A stretch of DNA of 39,226 nt from an uncultured Actinomycetes bacterium (GCA_903907665.1 CAIVOW010000071.1:1-39226); one strand, 5' to 3'. Positions 8,243-16,501 are shown, counted from the first letter of the stretch. Notes: a model not told the origin generated them from the letters alone. Program-made: numbers and translations.

Positions 8243-8547
8243 CGTGAAACCCGCTTTGTCATAATTTTATGAACACTTACGACAACTACATATGTGCCAA
8301 CGATTGAGGCTGCAACATAAAGAATCGCGCTAAAGTAATTTGCAGCGTTTAAGTATTGATCAACCTTGACCGCAAACGCCGAGTAAGTCGTGAATCCCCC
8401 GCAAAAACCTGCTCCAAGTGCTGGGCGCCACCACCATTGTGGCGATTGATGATGATTTACATAAACCACAAGAGCCATTAAAAATCCTGACCCAAGATAA
8501 TTTACTAACAGGGTAGCCCAGGGAAATCCGTGATCGACAATTAACAA
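8239..8547 (-). CDS. crcB: Fluoride ion channel subunit CrcB/Fluc (second of pair), start uncertain
   Basis: From TTG 8547 the product is 102 residues with FPWATLLVNYLGSGF and GFCGGFTTYSAFAVKVDQ, both Fluc motifs (membrane Asn; TTxS). Homology clearly extends upstream. The same frame from 8604 to 8548 encodes VGVVALGGVVGSLARWGFA, the standard first Fluc helix with its GGxxGxxxR motif. Yet no ATG, GTG, TTG or CTG occurs in frame between that segment and the upstream stop near 8658. Candidates there are ATA (8619-8617) or ATC, which would be unusual. The real N-terminus is therefore probably at about 8605-8620, giving roughly 121-126 residues. The gene follows the small membrane protein gene and is coupled to the next crcB by a GTGA overlap. 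Confidence 0.85.
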   Translation of the reverse strand: MLIVDHGFPWATLLVNYLGSGFLMALVVYVNHHQSPQWWWRPALGAGFCGGFTTYSAFAVKVDQYLNAANYFSAILYVAASIVGTYVVVVSVHKIMTKRVSR

Positions 8548-8608
8548 GGCAAAACCCCAGCGAGCAAGTGATCCGACTACTCCGCCGAGGGCAACAACAC
8601 CTACGCTT

Positions 8609-8971
8609 TTAGTGTTTATCTGTACCGCCGACTTTCTTAACGGTGCGATTCACTAGCGATGAAACGATACTGATTATGAGGGAAGCAAAAAAAGCAGCCC
8701 AGAAACTAGTGATATCTAATGCGGTACTCCAACGAGCGGTGAGTTCTAACATCGCTGCGTTAATAACCCAAATGAAAATTCCAAGCGAGAGAATTACTGC
8801 TGGCAAGGTGAGAACTTTGAGGAGCGAACCGATAAAAGTATTTATTAAACCAAAAATCAGAGCAACCCAGAGGTAACTCCATGCTCCACCATGAACTTTG
8901 ATGCCGGGAACAATCAGAGTGGAAACCCAGACCGCAACTGCCATTACCGCCCAACGAATGAATAGCTTCAT
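8609..8971 (-). CDS. Four-helix membrane protein (phage holin family / YvlD-like, PF04020 type)
   Basis: A 120-residue, very hydrophobic protein with four predicted membrane helices (about 4-22, 30-50, 57-77 and 87-108) and a basic tail (NRTVKKVGGTDKH). The WVALIFGLINTFIGSLLKVLTLPAVILSLGIF pattern is typical of the chromosomal family named phage holin family 4 or YvlD; nothing suggests a prophage. Function is unknown. TACGCT (8983-8978) ends 6 nt before ATG 8971, suggesting leaderless translation. It is the first gene of a minus-strand unit that continues into the two crcB genes. Confidence 0.8.
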   Translation of the reverse strand: MKLFIRWAVMAVAVWVSTLIVPGIKVHGGAWSYLWVALIFGLINTFIGSLLKVLTLPAVILSLGIFIWVINAAMLELTARWSTALDITSFWAAFFASLIISIVSSLVNRTVKKVGGTDKH

Positions 8972-8977
8972 TCCTAA

Positions 8978-8983
8978 AGCGTA
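8978..8983 (-). promoter_or_regulatory. -10 hexamer of the holin-family/crcB unit
   Basis: TACGCT on the minus strand lies exactly 6 nt before ATG 8971, in the 22-bp gap after the sdhB stop. This fits a leaderless promoter that separates the unit from sdhCAB. Confidence 0.45.
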
Positions 8984-8993
8984 CTAGATTGGC

Positions 8994-9755
8994 TTAAAGC
9001 ACTTCCTCGCGGCGACGGATTTTTGAACCCAACCAACGTACCGGGTCGTACTTCTCGTCTGCAACGCGCTCCTTCATCGGGATAATCGCGTTGTCCGTAA
9101 TCTTGATGTGCTCCGGGCAAACCTCAGTACAGCACTTGGTGATGTTACAGAGCCCAAGTCCATGTTCTTCCTGAGCTGTCTTCTTGCGGTTACGTAACAT
9201 ATCCAATGGATGCATATCGAGTTCTGCGATGCGAATAAAAAAGCGCGGACCAGCGAATGATTTCTTATTCTCTTCATGATCACGAACAACGTGGCATGTA
9301 TTCTGACATAAGAAACATTCGATGCACTTTCTAAACTCTTGTGAGCGTTCTACGTCAACTTGTTGCATCCGAGGTTCACCAGGCTTCATGCCTTCTGGCA
9401 TTACAAGTGCAGGGATTTCCATCGCTTTCTTGTAATTAAACGATACATCCGTAACGAGATCCTTAATTACTGGGAAGGCGCGAAGTGGAGTAATGGTGAT
9501 GACTTCATCTTCTGGATAAGAAGCAACCTGTGTCATACATGCAAGACGCGGCTTACCGTTAATCTCCATCGAACATGATCCACATTTACCTGCCTTGCAA
9601 TTCCAACGAACTGCAAGATCGCCCATCTGTGTTGCCTGGACGCGATGAATAATATCGAGAACTACTTCACCATGATTTGCCTCAACCGTGACGTCTTGTA
9701 AGCCACCAGTCTTGTCATCGCCTCTCCAAATGCGGAGTTTGAGTGTGCGTGCCAT
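8994..9755 (-). CDS. sdhB: Succinate dehydrogenase iron-sulfur subunit (Sdh1 type)
   Basis: A 253-residue subunit with ligands for three clusters. Cys53, 58, 61 and 73 form the plant-ferredoxin type [2Fe-2S] site. Cys144, 147, 150 and Cys154, with Cys203, 208/209 and 213 (CNITKCCTEVCPEH), supply the [4Fe-4S] and [3Fe-4S] sites. It passes electrons from the flavoprotein to the membrane anchor. The sequence resembles M. tuberculosis Rv0247c (Sdh1) more than classical SdhB, as I recall it. The ATG shares one base with the sdhA stop (TAATG), so the two are translationally coupled. Last gene of sdhCAB. Confidence 0.96.
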   Translation of the reverse strand: MARTLKLRIWRGDDKTGGLQDVTVEANHGEVVLDIIHRVQATQMGDLAVRWNCKAGKCGSCSMEINGKPRLACMTQVASYPEDEVITITPLRAFPVIKDLVTDVSFNYKKAMEIPALVMPEGMKPGEPRMQQVDVERSQEFRKCIECFLCQNTCHVVRDHEENKKSFAGPRFFIRIAELDMHPLDMLRNRKKTAQEEHGLGLCNITKCCTEVCPEHIKITDNAIIPMKERVADEKYDPVRWLGSKIRRREEVL

Positions 9756-11647
9756 TATTTGGAACCACCTTTCGCGATTTCTTCTGGAGTCATGTACTTC
9801 TCAAGTTCATGAACATCAAAAAGGTCAAAGAGTTCTTTCGGTATAACTGGTAGAGGCTGCGCTTTGATATCAACTTTCTGGCCATCAAAACTTGCGATGT
9901 GATTTACCTGGCGCCATTTTGAGTTCATGCCTGGGAAGTCATCACGCGTATGTCCGCCACGCGATTCTTCGCGGAGTAAGCCAGATTTTGCAGTGCTTTC
10001 GGCAACTAGCAACATGTTGTCTAAGTCAAAAGCTAGGTGGAAACCGGGGTTAAATTTGCGATCTCCAGCTACTGAAATGTTGCCACTTCGCTTACGAATA
10101 TCTGCAATCTTCTCGATTGCTTCGGTCAGTTCTGCACCAGTGCGAATAATTCCCACAAGGTTTTGGGTAATCTCTTGGAGCTCTTGGTGTAAGGAGTAAG
10201 CGTTTTCGCCACCAGTTCTACTGAATGGAGCTTCAATTTTTGCTGCAGCTTTTTGAATTGCTGCATCACTGACTGGGTTAGCGCCATTGGCCTTCACATA
10301 ATCGGCTGCGCCTTTACCTGCGCGACGTCCAAATACCAATAGGTCGGTAAGTGAATTTCCACCGAGGCGATTTGATCCGTGCATTCCGCCAGCAACTTCT
10401 CCAGCCGCAAACAGTCCCGGCACTCCGATTGCTGCAGCGCTATCTGGTTCTACTTCAACCCCGCCCATTACATAGTGACAGGTTGGGCCAACTTCCATTG
10501 CTTCCTTGGTGATATCAACGCCGGCAAGTTCATAGAACTGGTGCCACATTGATGGAAGGCGCTTTTTAATAATTTCTGCAGAGATACGTTTGGATACATC
10601 GAGGAAAACTCCGCCGTGCTCAGATCCTCGACCAGCCTTAACTTCAGTATTAATCGCACGAGCAACTTCATCACGTGGAAGTAATTCTGGTGGGCGGCGA
10701 TTATTATCTTGATCTACATACCAGCGATCTGCTTCAGCTTCGTTATCCGCATATTTATCTTTAAATACATCTGGAATATATTTAAACATAAACCGCTCAC
10801 CGAGTGAGTTTGTAAGAATTCCGCCTTCACCGCGGACTGATTCTGTAACGAGAATACCTTTGACTGATAGCGGCCAGACCATTCCGGTTGGATGGAATTG
10901 CAAAAATTCCATATCAACCAAGTTCGCACCTACTTTGAGAGCGAGCGCATGTCCGTCTCCAGTGCCTTCCCAAGAGTTAGATGTAATCTTAAATGTTTTA
11001 CCAACGCCGCCTGTTGCAATAACAACCGCTGGTGCTTCGAAAAGTACTTCTGCCCCGGATTCGCGGCGATAGCCATAAGCGCCAGCAACTTTTCCGTTTT
11101 CCTTAAGGATTTCGGTAATTGTTACTTCAGCAAAAACCTTGAGATTCTTTTCAGCATCGCCAAACTCTTTAGCGTCAGCTTGTTGTAAAGCAACGATACG
11201 TTGCTGCATTGTGCGGATGAGTTCAAGCCCAGTGCGGTCTCCGACGTGAGCTAGGCGTGGATATTCATGTCCACCAAAGTTGCGTTGTGAGATTTTTCCT
11301 TCAGAAGTGCGATCAAATAAGGCGCCCCACATTTCAAGTTCCCAAATACGATCAGGAGCCTCTTTAGCGTGGAGTTCCGCCATTCGATAGTGATTGAGGA
11401 ATTTACCGCCGCGCATAGTGTCTCTAAAGTGGACCATCCAGTTGTCATTATCGTTTACGTTACCCATGGATGCCGCAGCGCCACCTTCGGCCATCACGGT
11501 GTGAGCCTTACCAAATAAAGATTTACAGACAATAGCTACGGAAAGTCCTGATTCGCGAGCCTCGACAGCTGCGCGCAAACCCGCTCCACCTGCGCCAATG
11601 ATGACGACGTCGAACTTATATTTTTCTAGCGCTTGTTGTGATGTCAT
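9755..11647 (-). CDS. sdhA: Succinate dehydrogenase flavoprotein subunit
   Basis: A 630-residue flavoprotein. The FAD dinucleotide fold GAGGAG is at 18-23. His49 in KAHTVMAEGG is the expected covalent FAD attachment residue. Substrate-site motifs are FHPTGM (251-256), RGEGG (272-276), the PRDEVAR arginine region (325-331), HYVMGG (391-396) and HGSNRLGGNSL (423-433). It oxidises succinate to fumarate in the TCA cycle on the cytosolic face of the membrane. The length matches the Sdh1/fumarate reductase-like clade (Rv0248c is about 646). It lies 14 nt after sdhC and overlaps sdhB by one base. Confidence 0.97.
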   Translation of the reverse strand: MTSQQALEKYKFDVVIIGAGGAGLRAAVEARESGLSVAIVCKSLFGKAHTVMAEGGAAASMGNVNDNDNWMVHFRDTMRGGKFLNHYRMAELHAKEAPDRIWELEMWGALFDRTSEGKISQRNFGGHEYPRLAHVGDRTGLELIRTMQQRIVALQQADAKEFGDAEKNLKVFAEVTITEILKENGKVAGAYGYRRESGAEVLFEAPAVVIATGGVGKTFKITSNSWEGTGDGHALALKVGANLVDMEFLQFHPTGMVWPLSVKGILVTESVRGEGGILTNSLGERFMFKYIPDVFKDKYADNEAEADRWYVDQDNNRRPPELLPRDEVARAINTEVKAGRGSEHGGVFLDVSKRISAEIIKKRLPSMWHQFYELAGVDITKEAMEVGPTCHYVMGGVEVEPDSAAAIGVPGLFAAGEVAGGMHGSNRLGGNSLTDLLVFGRRAGKGAADYVKANGANPVSDAAIQKAAAKIEAPFSRTGGENAYSLHQELQEITQNLVGIIRTGAELTEAIEKIADIRKRSGNISVAGDRKFNPGFHLAFDLDNMLLVAESTAKSGLLREESRGGHTRDDFPGMNSKWRQVNHIASFDGQKVDIKAQPLPVIPKELFDLFDVHELEKYMTPEEIAKGGSK

Positions 11648-11661
11648 TTGATTCGCTCCGA

Positions 11662-12465
11662 TTAAAAGAAGTATTTATTCCATGTTGGGTGAAGCGAAAC
11701 CATGCGCACAAAGAAATCGGAGAATGCAACCCAAATCAATGAGACCCAGGCAAAATTCTGATGCTTTGTGTTGAGCTTAGAGACGATAGTCCATGCCTTA
11801 TACCGATATGGATGTTTCGAGAAGTGACGCAGGCGTCCACCAATTGCATGACGACAAGAGTGACATGAAGCCGAGTAGCCCCATAAGAATGTTGCATTCA
11901 AAAGTAAAACAACAGTTCCAAGACTCATATGGCCCCATTGTCCTTGTGGATTTTTAAAGGAGAGCAGAGCATCAATTGTTAGAAGTGTGTTGAATACCAA
12001 GCCGATGTAGAAGAAGTAGCGATGACCATTATTTACAATCAATGGGGCTTTGGTTTCACCGGTGTACTTCGCATGTGGTTCTGCAACCGCACAAGCAGGT
12101 GGAGACATCCAGAAGGAGCGGAAATACGCCTTGCGATAGTAATAACACGTCATGCGGAAACCGAGTGGGAAGATCAAAATAATAAATGCAGGAGATAAAA
12201 CCATTCCAAATATAAGAATATGACCGAATGGTGTTCCAAGAAGAGATGAACCTTCAACACATGTCGTGGAGAGGCACGGTGAATAGAAAGGTGAAATCAA
12301 CGGCTCTGCGTAATAGTGTGCATTTTCAAATGCGCGCCATGTTGCATAAACAATGAATGAGAAAAGTACTCCGACAGTAATAAGTGGTTGTATCCACCAC
12401 TTATCTGTTCGAAGTGTCCGCTGCTCAATCTTTGCGCGGCCTTCGGAGAAAACTCCAGTTGACAT
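11662..12465 (-). CDS. sdhC: Succinate dehydrogenase membrane anchor (Sdh1-type SdhC)
   Basis: A 267-residue integral membrane protein with about five helices (near 29-45, 82-104, 152-170, 181-198 and 238-256). It corresponds in position and length to M. tuberculosis Rv0249c. It is rich in potential metal ligands: Cys64, Cys69, Cys107, Cys125, and the cluster SASCHSCRHAIGG (Cys201, His202, Cys204, His206). The homologous mycobacterial Sdh1 anchor was reported, as I recall, to hold a membrane-embedded Rieske-type [2Fe-2S] centre instead of heme; these residues are compatible with that. It reduces menaquinone. GGGAG 6 nt upstream supports ATG 12465. A perfect palindrome lies just upstream. Confidence 0.88.
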   Translation of the reverse strand: MSTGVFSEGRAKIEQRTLRTDKWWIQPLITVGVLFSFIVYATWRAFENAHYYAEPLISPFYSPCLSTTCVEGSSLLGTPFGHILIFGMVLSPAFIILIFPLGFRMTCYYYRKAYFRSFWMSPPACAVAEPHAKYTGETKAPLIVNNGHRYFFYIGLVFNTLLTIDALLSFKNPQGQWGHMSLGTVVLLLNATFLWGYSASCHSCRHAIGGRLRHFSKHPYRYKAWTIVSKLNTKHQNFAWVSLIWVAFSDFFVRMVSLHPTWNKYFF

Positions 12466-12483
12466 GTCTCTGCTCCCGACGTC

Positions 12484-12506
12484 TTTGAATTCAAGGAGAA
12501 TTCAAA
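12484..12506. promoter_or_regulatory. Perfect 9-5-9 palindrome upstream of sdhCAB
   Basis: TTTGAATTC (12484-12492), five bases AAGGA, then GAATTCAAA (12498-12506) form a perfect inverted repeat ending 19 nt from the sdhC ATG and just upstream of its GGGAG. It could be a dimeric repressor or activator site, or an mRNA hairpin presenting or hiding the ribosome-binding site. No regulator gene is adjacent. Confidence 0.6.
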
Positions 12507-12563
12507 AATCTTTAGGGGATAAGTTTGCTATTGCCCAGCCATTTTGCCTATACAAATGCGAAC

Positions 12564-12597
12564 GGCACCCCTTATGAGTTTCCTCACCAGCGGTGCC
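12564..12597 (-). terminator. Hairpin downstream of tRNA-Ser, possible terminator
   Basis: On the minus strand GGCACC (12597-12592) pairs with GGTGCC (12569-12564), and an inner TGAG-GAAA-CTCA stem with a GNRA-type tetraloop forms between them. It lies 47 nt downstream of the tRNA-Ser gene and about 100 nt upstream of sdhC. There is no strong U-run, so it may instead be a structured leader element or an operator. The other parts of the 309-bp gap between sdhC and the HAD gene are the tRNA, its promoter and the sdhC palindrome. Confidence 0.4.
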
Positions 12598-12643
12598 AAT
12601 TACGCTATCTGGCCAGTATTTTCGCACTAGCCAGCTTCCAGAG

Positions 12644-12726
12644 CGGAGGGCGTGGGATTTGAACCCACGAAGGTTTCCCTTGCCGGTTTTCAAGACCGGT
12701 GCACTCGGCCGCTATGCGAGCCCTCC
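12644..12726 (-). tRNA. tRNA-Ser (anticodon UGA)
   Basis: A complete tRNA on the minus strand. The acceptor stem GGAGGGC (12726-12720) pairs with GCCCTCC (12651-12645), and the discriminator base is G (12644). The anticodon arm CCGGT-CTTGAAA-ACCGG gives anticodon TGA, reading UCA-type serine codons. A long variable arm (AAGG-GAAA-CCTT) and the T arm GTGGG-TTCAAAT-CCCAC mark a class II tRNA. CCA is not encoded, consistent with the CCA-adding enzyme gene at the other end of the window. SerRS is encoded about 0.9 kb upstream on the same strand. Confidence 0.97.
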
Positions 12727-12733
12727 GTGGGCA

Positions 12734-12761
12734 AACTTACCTGCTGAGTGGAGGTAGACAA
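12734..12761 (-). promoter_or_regulatory. Promoter of tRNA-Ser
   Basis: On the minus strand TTGTCT (12761-12756), a 16-nt spacer and TAAGTT (12739-12734) precede the tRNA. The -10 ends 7 nt before the mature 5' end, so transcription may begin at or next to the first tRNA base, leaving little or no 5' leader for RNase P. Confidence 0.5.
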
Positions 12762-12774
12762 AATTCACGCGAGA

Positions 12775-13605
12775 TTATTCAGGGAGCTGAAGAAGTTTCT
12801 CAATCACCTTTGCTACGCCATCTTCGGTATGAGCTTCTGCCATAAATTTCGCATGATTCTTTGTATCAGGATGACCATCGGCCATTGCCCACGATCGATG
12901 TGCCCAGCGGAGCATTGAGAAGTCATTGGGGTTGTCGCCAAAAGTCACTGCATCTTCTGGTCCGATACCGGCACGGGCCGCCATTTTGGCAAGCGTTTCA
13001 CCTTTACTAACGCCTACTGCAGAGATTTCAAGAATTGATTCGTTGGGATTTGAATGGGTAACTGTCGCAATTTCACCAACTTCGCGATGAGCAATATGAA
13101 GCATTTGATCTGAAGTCATATCGTAATTAGAACATCGAGCTAACATCTTAAAAGCAGGTTGTGAAATTTTTTGCTCGATATTTAAAACTGGTTCAATATC
13201 AACTCCGACATCCCAGCGAGGAATATATGCAGTTTCATGATGAAACTCATTGTTATATTCCACTGCAAAAGAAATATTCGGGATGTGTTCTCTTAGTTTT
13301 TTAACAACTTCACGTTGCTCATCAACACTCATGAGCCATTCCTCAAGCACGCGATCATCCATTAAGTCATATAAAATTGCGCCGTTCGCACAGATAGCAT
13401 TTCCAAATCCAAAGGCTGCTTTTACTTCAGGCATCCAGCGAGGTGGGCGTCCGGTTACAAAAAATATTTCAATCCCAAGTTCATGTGCGCTTCTAAATGC
13501 TTCTACCGTACGCTGCGATACGCCTGTGTAATCGCGAATGATGGTTCCATCGAGATCTGTTCCAATTAACTTTGGTCGTTTACCTTCTAGCCCCAAATTA
13601 CTCAT
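12775..13605 (-). CDS. HAD superfamily hydrolase, Cof type (sugar phosphatase-like)
   Basis: A 276-residue HAD-IIB (Cof/YbiV-like) protein. Motif I is TDLDGTI with nucleophile Asp17 and Asp19, motif II lies in [10 protein letters not shown] (Thr), motif III is the GVSKGETL lysine, and motif IV is [13 protein letters not shown]2-type cap sits between motifs II and III. Such enzymes dephosphorylate sugar phosphates, FMN/PLP or similar metabolites; the substrate is unknown. The ATG at 13605 overlaps the serS stop by 4 nt (ATGA), so it is the last gene of the hydrolase-pheA-serS-HAD operon. A HAD gene next to serS is common in actinobacteria as far as I recall. Confidence 0.9.
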   Translation of the reverse strand: MSNLGLEGKRPKLIGTDLDGTIIRDYTGVSQRTVEAFRSAHELGIEIFFVTGRPPRWMPEVKAAFGFGNAICANGAILYDLMDDRVLEEWLMSVDEQREVVKKLREHIPNISFAVEYNNEFHHETAYIPRWDVGVDIEPVLNIEQKISQPAFKMLARCSNYDMTSDQMLHIAHREVGEIATVTHSNPNESILEISAVGVSKGETLAKMAARAGIGPEDAVTFGDNPNDFSMLRWAHRSWAMADGHPDTKNHAKFMAEAHTEDGVAKVIEKLLQLPE

Positions 13606-14870
13606 GCAGGAAGAAGGATATCTGTGCCGAGGAAAGGGCGAAGCGCCAGTGGCACATTCACCGAGCCGTCAGCGTTTTGATGATTTTCGAGCACTGCAAC
13701 AATCATTCGCGGAATTGCAACAAGAGTTCCGTTAAGAGTAGCAACCGACTTGGTGCCATCCTCGCTCTTGTACCGAATATTGAGGCGGCGAGCTTGAAAT
13801 TCAGTGCAATTAGAGGTGCTAGTTACTTCCCGATAAGCGCCTTGTGTTGGAACCCAAGCTTCGCAGTCAAATTTACGAATTGCAGAAGATCCAAGATCTC
13901 CTGAGGCAACATCAATGACGCGGTAGGGAATCTCCATCGCATTTAAGAAATCTTTCTCCCATTGCAACAAACGAGCATGCTCTTCTTGGGCGTCTTCTGG
14001 CTTACAAAATGTAAACATTTCAACTTTATCAAATTGGTGCACGCGAATAATCCCACGAGTATCTTTGCCGTATGTTCCAGCTTCACGGCGAAAACATGAT
14101 GAATAGCCCGCATAACGTATTGGACCATTTTCAACATCAATAATTTCATCCATATGATAAGCAGCAAGCGGGACTTCGGATGTCCCTACTAAATAAACAT
14201 CATCTTCTTCAAGATGGTAAACATTTTCTGCAGCTTGGCCGAGGAACCCTGTTCCTTCCATGGCTGGTGGTTTTACTAAGACTGGTGGAATGACAGGAAT
14301 AAACCCGGCTTTAACAGCAAGGGAAATTGCATAATTGACCATTGCAAATTCGAGCAGTGCTCCTGGGCCAGTTAAATAATATGAGCGCGAACCGGCGACT
14401 TTTGCGCCACGTTCGGTATCAATCGCTTTTAAAATTTTGCCGAGCTCAACGTGATCTTTTGGCTCAAATCCCGCTGCTACAAAATCACGTGGAGTCCCAA
14501 TATGTTCGAGTACTTTGAAATCAGCTTCTCCGCCTATCGGAGTTGAAGGATCGATGATGTTGGAAATCTGAAGCAGTATTTGCTTTGCCGTCTCTTCGAG
14601 TTGAGCACGCTTTGTATCTGCTGATTTTACTTTTGCAGCAAGATCCTTTGCATTCTCAAGAAGTTTTGTCTTTTCTTCACCTTGTGCAGCGCCAACACTT
14701 TTAGAGAGAGTATTTTGCTCAGCACGTAGGGCTTCAAATTCAACAATTGCTGAGCGCTTGGCGTCATCAGCAACAATGAGTTGATCTACAAGTGCCACAT
14801 CCTCGCCACGGGATTTTTGGGAGTTTCGGACTAAATCCGGGTTCTCGCGCAGAATTTTTAAATCAATCAC
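13602..14870 (-). CDS. serS: Seryl-tRNA synthetase
   Basis: A 422-residue class II synthetase. The N-terminal helical arm (about 1-105, rich in Lys/Glu/Ala) binds the long variable arm of tRNA-Ser. The catalytic core has motif 2 around [18 protein letters not shown] and motif 3 in [33 protein letters not shown] is typical of SerRS. It charges tRNA-Ser with serine. The GTG start at 14870 lies 9 nt after the pheA stop. TAGGCT (14882-14877, overlapping that stop) ends 6 nt before the GTG, so a private leaderless promoter is possible besides read-through. Confidence 0.97.
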   Translation of the reverse strand: MIDLKILRENPDLVRNSQKSRGEDVALVDQLIVADDAKRSAIVEFEALRAEQNTLSKSVGAAQGEEKTKLLENAKDLAAKVKSADTKRAQLEETAKQILLQISNIIDPSTPIGGEADFKVLEHIGTPRDFVAAGFEPKDHVELGKILKAIDTERGAKVAGSRSYYLTGPGALLEFAMVNYAISLAVKAGFIPVIPPVLVKPPAMEGTGFLGQAAENVYHLEEDDVYLVGTSEVPLAAYHMDEIIDVENGPIRYAGYSSCFRREAGTYGKDTRGIIRVHQFDKVEMFTFCKPEDAQEEHARLLQWEKDFLNAMEIPYRVIDVASGDLGSSAIRKFDCEAWVPTQGAYREVTSTSNCTEFQARRLNIRYKSEDGTKSVATLNGTLVAIPRMIVAVLENHQNADGSVNVPLALRPFLGTDILLPA

Positions 14871-14879
14871 GGATTAAGC

Positions 14880-15707
14880 CTATCGTGTACGAGGATATGA
14901 GCCCAAGAACCGAATGTCATCGCAAATTGTGCGTAGGCCATCGAGAGTTGTCTTCACTGGTAGGTCATTTATATGGCCTTCTGCATCAATAATAAAGTGA
15001 TAGTGACCGAGCTGGCGGCCAGTTGGACGTGACTGAATAAAAGTGAGATTTACTTTTTGCTTTGCGAATTCGGTCAAAATCTCTAAAAGCGCTCCAACAT
15101 GGTCTATCCCTATATAGGCAACGAGTGAGGTTCGGTCAGATCCAGTTGGTAGAGGTAGTTGGCCAGGCTTTTCAACAACAACGAAACGAGTAACAGCGCC
15201 ATCATTATCGCCAATATTGTCTGCAACTATCTTAAGATCATATTTCTCTGCAGCAATTTTCGCTGCAATTGCAGCGTCATAGTTTCGTTTAATCAAACCT
15301 TGAGCACCGGCAGCAGTCGAGGGAGCGTCAATCATTTCTGCTTTTGGATAATTCTGAGCAATGAAAAGTCTGGTCTGCGCTTCAGCATGAGGATGTGTTG
15401 CGATTTTCTCGATTGGTTTACCTTCATTTTCCGGCAGAATCATGAGTGAGAAGGAAACTGGGAGGGTCGTCTCTGCTGAGATGACAAGGGCATCACCTAG
15501 CGCAAGTTCATCGAGTGTACGCGCCACAACTCCTTCAATTGAGTTTTCAATTGGTACGAGAGCTTTGTCGACTGTTCCACTTCGTACGGCATCAAGTGCG
15601 GCTGTGACATTCCCGTATGGAATGCACTCATCATCTTTCGTCATAAGTTGACGTAGCGCAGCCTCGGTAAATGTGCCCTCAGGGCCGAGATATGAATATC
15701 TAGTCAC
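14880..15707 (-). CDS. pheA: Prephenate dehydratase
   Basis: A 275-residue monofunctional enzyme converting prephenate to phenylpyruvate in phenylalanine synthesis. The catalytic domain (1-180) begins YSYLGPEGTFTEAAL and contains the TRF motif (VTRFVVVEKP). An ACT domain (about 190-272) provides phenylalanine feedback. The ACT motif usually written ESRP reads QSRP here (FIQSRPTGRQLGHYHF), a conservative change. The GTG start at 15707 overlaps the stop of the alpha/beta hydrolase by 4 nt. There is no chorismate mutase domain. Confidence 0.95.
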   Translation of the reverse strand: MTRYSYLGPEGTFTEAALRQLMTKDDECIPYGNVTAALDAVRSGTVDKALVPIENSIEGVVARTLDELALGDALVISAETTLPVSFSLMILPENEGKPIEKIATHPHAEAQTRLFIAQNYPKAEMIDAPSTAAGAQGLIKRNYDAAIAAKIAAEKYDLKIVADNIGDNDGAVTRFVVVEKPGQLPLPTGSDRTSLVAYIGIDHVGALLEILTEFAKQKVNLTFIQSRPTGRQLGHYHFIIDAEGHINDLPVKTTLDGLRTICDDIRFLGSYPRTR

Positions 15708-16501
15708 TGCGCAAGTTTACCCTTTCGCAATCGTGGCCATTTCGTAATTGGAAAGCCTAAGTTCGCATAGAAATCAATCAAAATTGCCGTTACAAGATCG
15801 TTCTTCTCTTTTACAACGTAATGCGAAGTTCCGGGAACAATTGCCAGTCGGCCATCAAACAAAGCTTCGTATAACTCAACCGTGTGGTGGTTGCTGTGTG
15901 GTTCATCGTCGCCAGACATAACAAGAGTTGGGCAGGTAATGGTTGCCAGTTGGGCGAGTGTCATGTTGGGTTCTTTAGCCCAAATACCGAATGCTCGCTT
16001 TACTGTTGCAATTCCAACTTCGATGGGATCTGGTGAGCGTGAGCTCCATAAAGCTTTTTCTTCATCACTCCATTTAATTTCTGAGATATCCATATTTTCA
16101 TCAAAGACTAGGCCATCAGTTTTCCAATGGTAATTAGCTCCAATGAGAACCATTGATTCCACTAAATCTGGGCGTTTGATTGCAACGAGTAAAGCAATAA
16201 TTCCACCGTCGCTATACCCAATAAGGTGGGCGGGTTGCTTTACTACATCTTCGAGATAAGCAATCGCTTCATCTGCTTGGAAATCAAAGTGGTAATAACC
16301 ATCCCTTATGCCTGTGCGTCCGTGACCAGTGCGGTCATATCCGTAGACGTGGTGAGTTTTTTCTACCGCAGGAAGAATGTAGGTGTCCCAATCTTCGGTT
16401 GCGCTTAATCCACCATGTAACAGAACTAGTGGATGACCATTATTGGCATATTCAACGGACCACGTCTGATGGCCTCGAAGATCGATATATCCAGATTTCA
16501 T
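15704..16501 (-). CDS. Alpha/beta hydrolase
   Basis: A 265-residue alpha/beta-hydrolase fold protein. The oxyanion-loop motif LLHGGLSATEDW (28-39), nucleophile elbow GYSDGG with Ser97, acid Asp in VMSGDDEPH and catalytic His in GTSHYV form a complete triad. No signal peptide is present. The substrate is unknown; esterase or lactonase activity is plausible. TAGGTT (16513-16508) ends 6 nt before ATG 16501, indicating a leaderless first gene of the operon that continues through pheA, serS and the HAD gene. It is divergent from the phosphatase gene with only 23 bp between start codons. Confidence 0.88.
   Translation of the reverse strand: MKSGYIDLRGHQTWSVEYANNGHPLVLLHGGLSATEDWDTYILPAVEKTHHVYGYDRTGHGRTGIRDGYYHFDFQADEAIAYLEDVVKQPAHLIGYSDGGIIALLVAIKRPDLVESMVLIGANYHWKTDGLVFDENMDISEIKWSDEEKALWSSRSPDPIEVGIATVKRAFGIWAKEPNMTLAQLATITCPTLVMSGDDEPHSNHHTVELYEALFDGRLAIVPGTSHYVVKEKNDLVTAILIDFYANLGFPITKWPRLRKGKLAQ

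Noticed and set aside
8550..8660. Fluoride riboswitch ahead of the crcB pair
   Set aside because: The upstream sequence is coding for the preceding membrane protein and shows no GGNGAU...CUGAUG-like fluoride riboswitch core that I can recognise.
13572..13904. 110-codon open frame across the HAD/serS boundary on the plus strand
   Set aside because: Antisense to two firm genes, with no family features.
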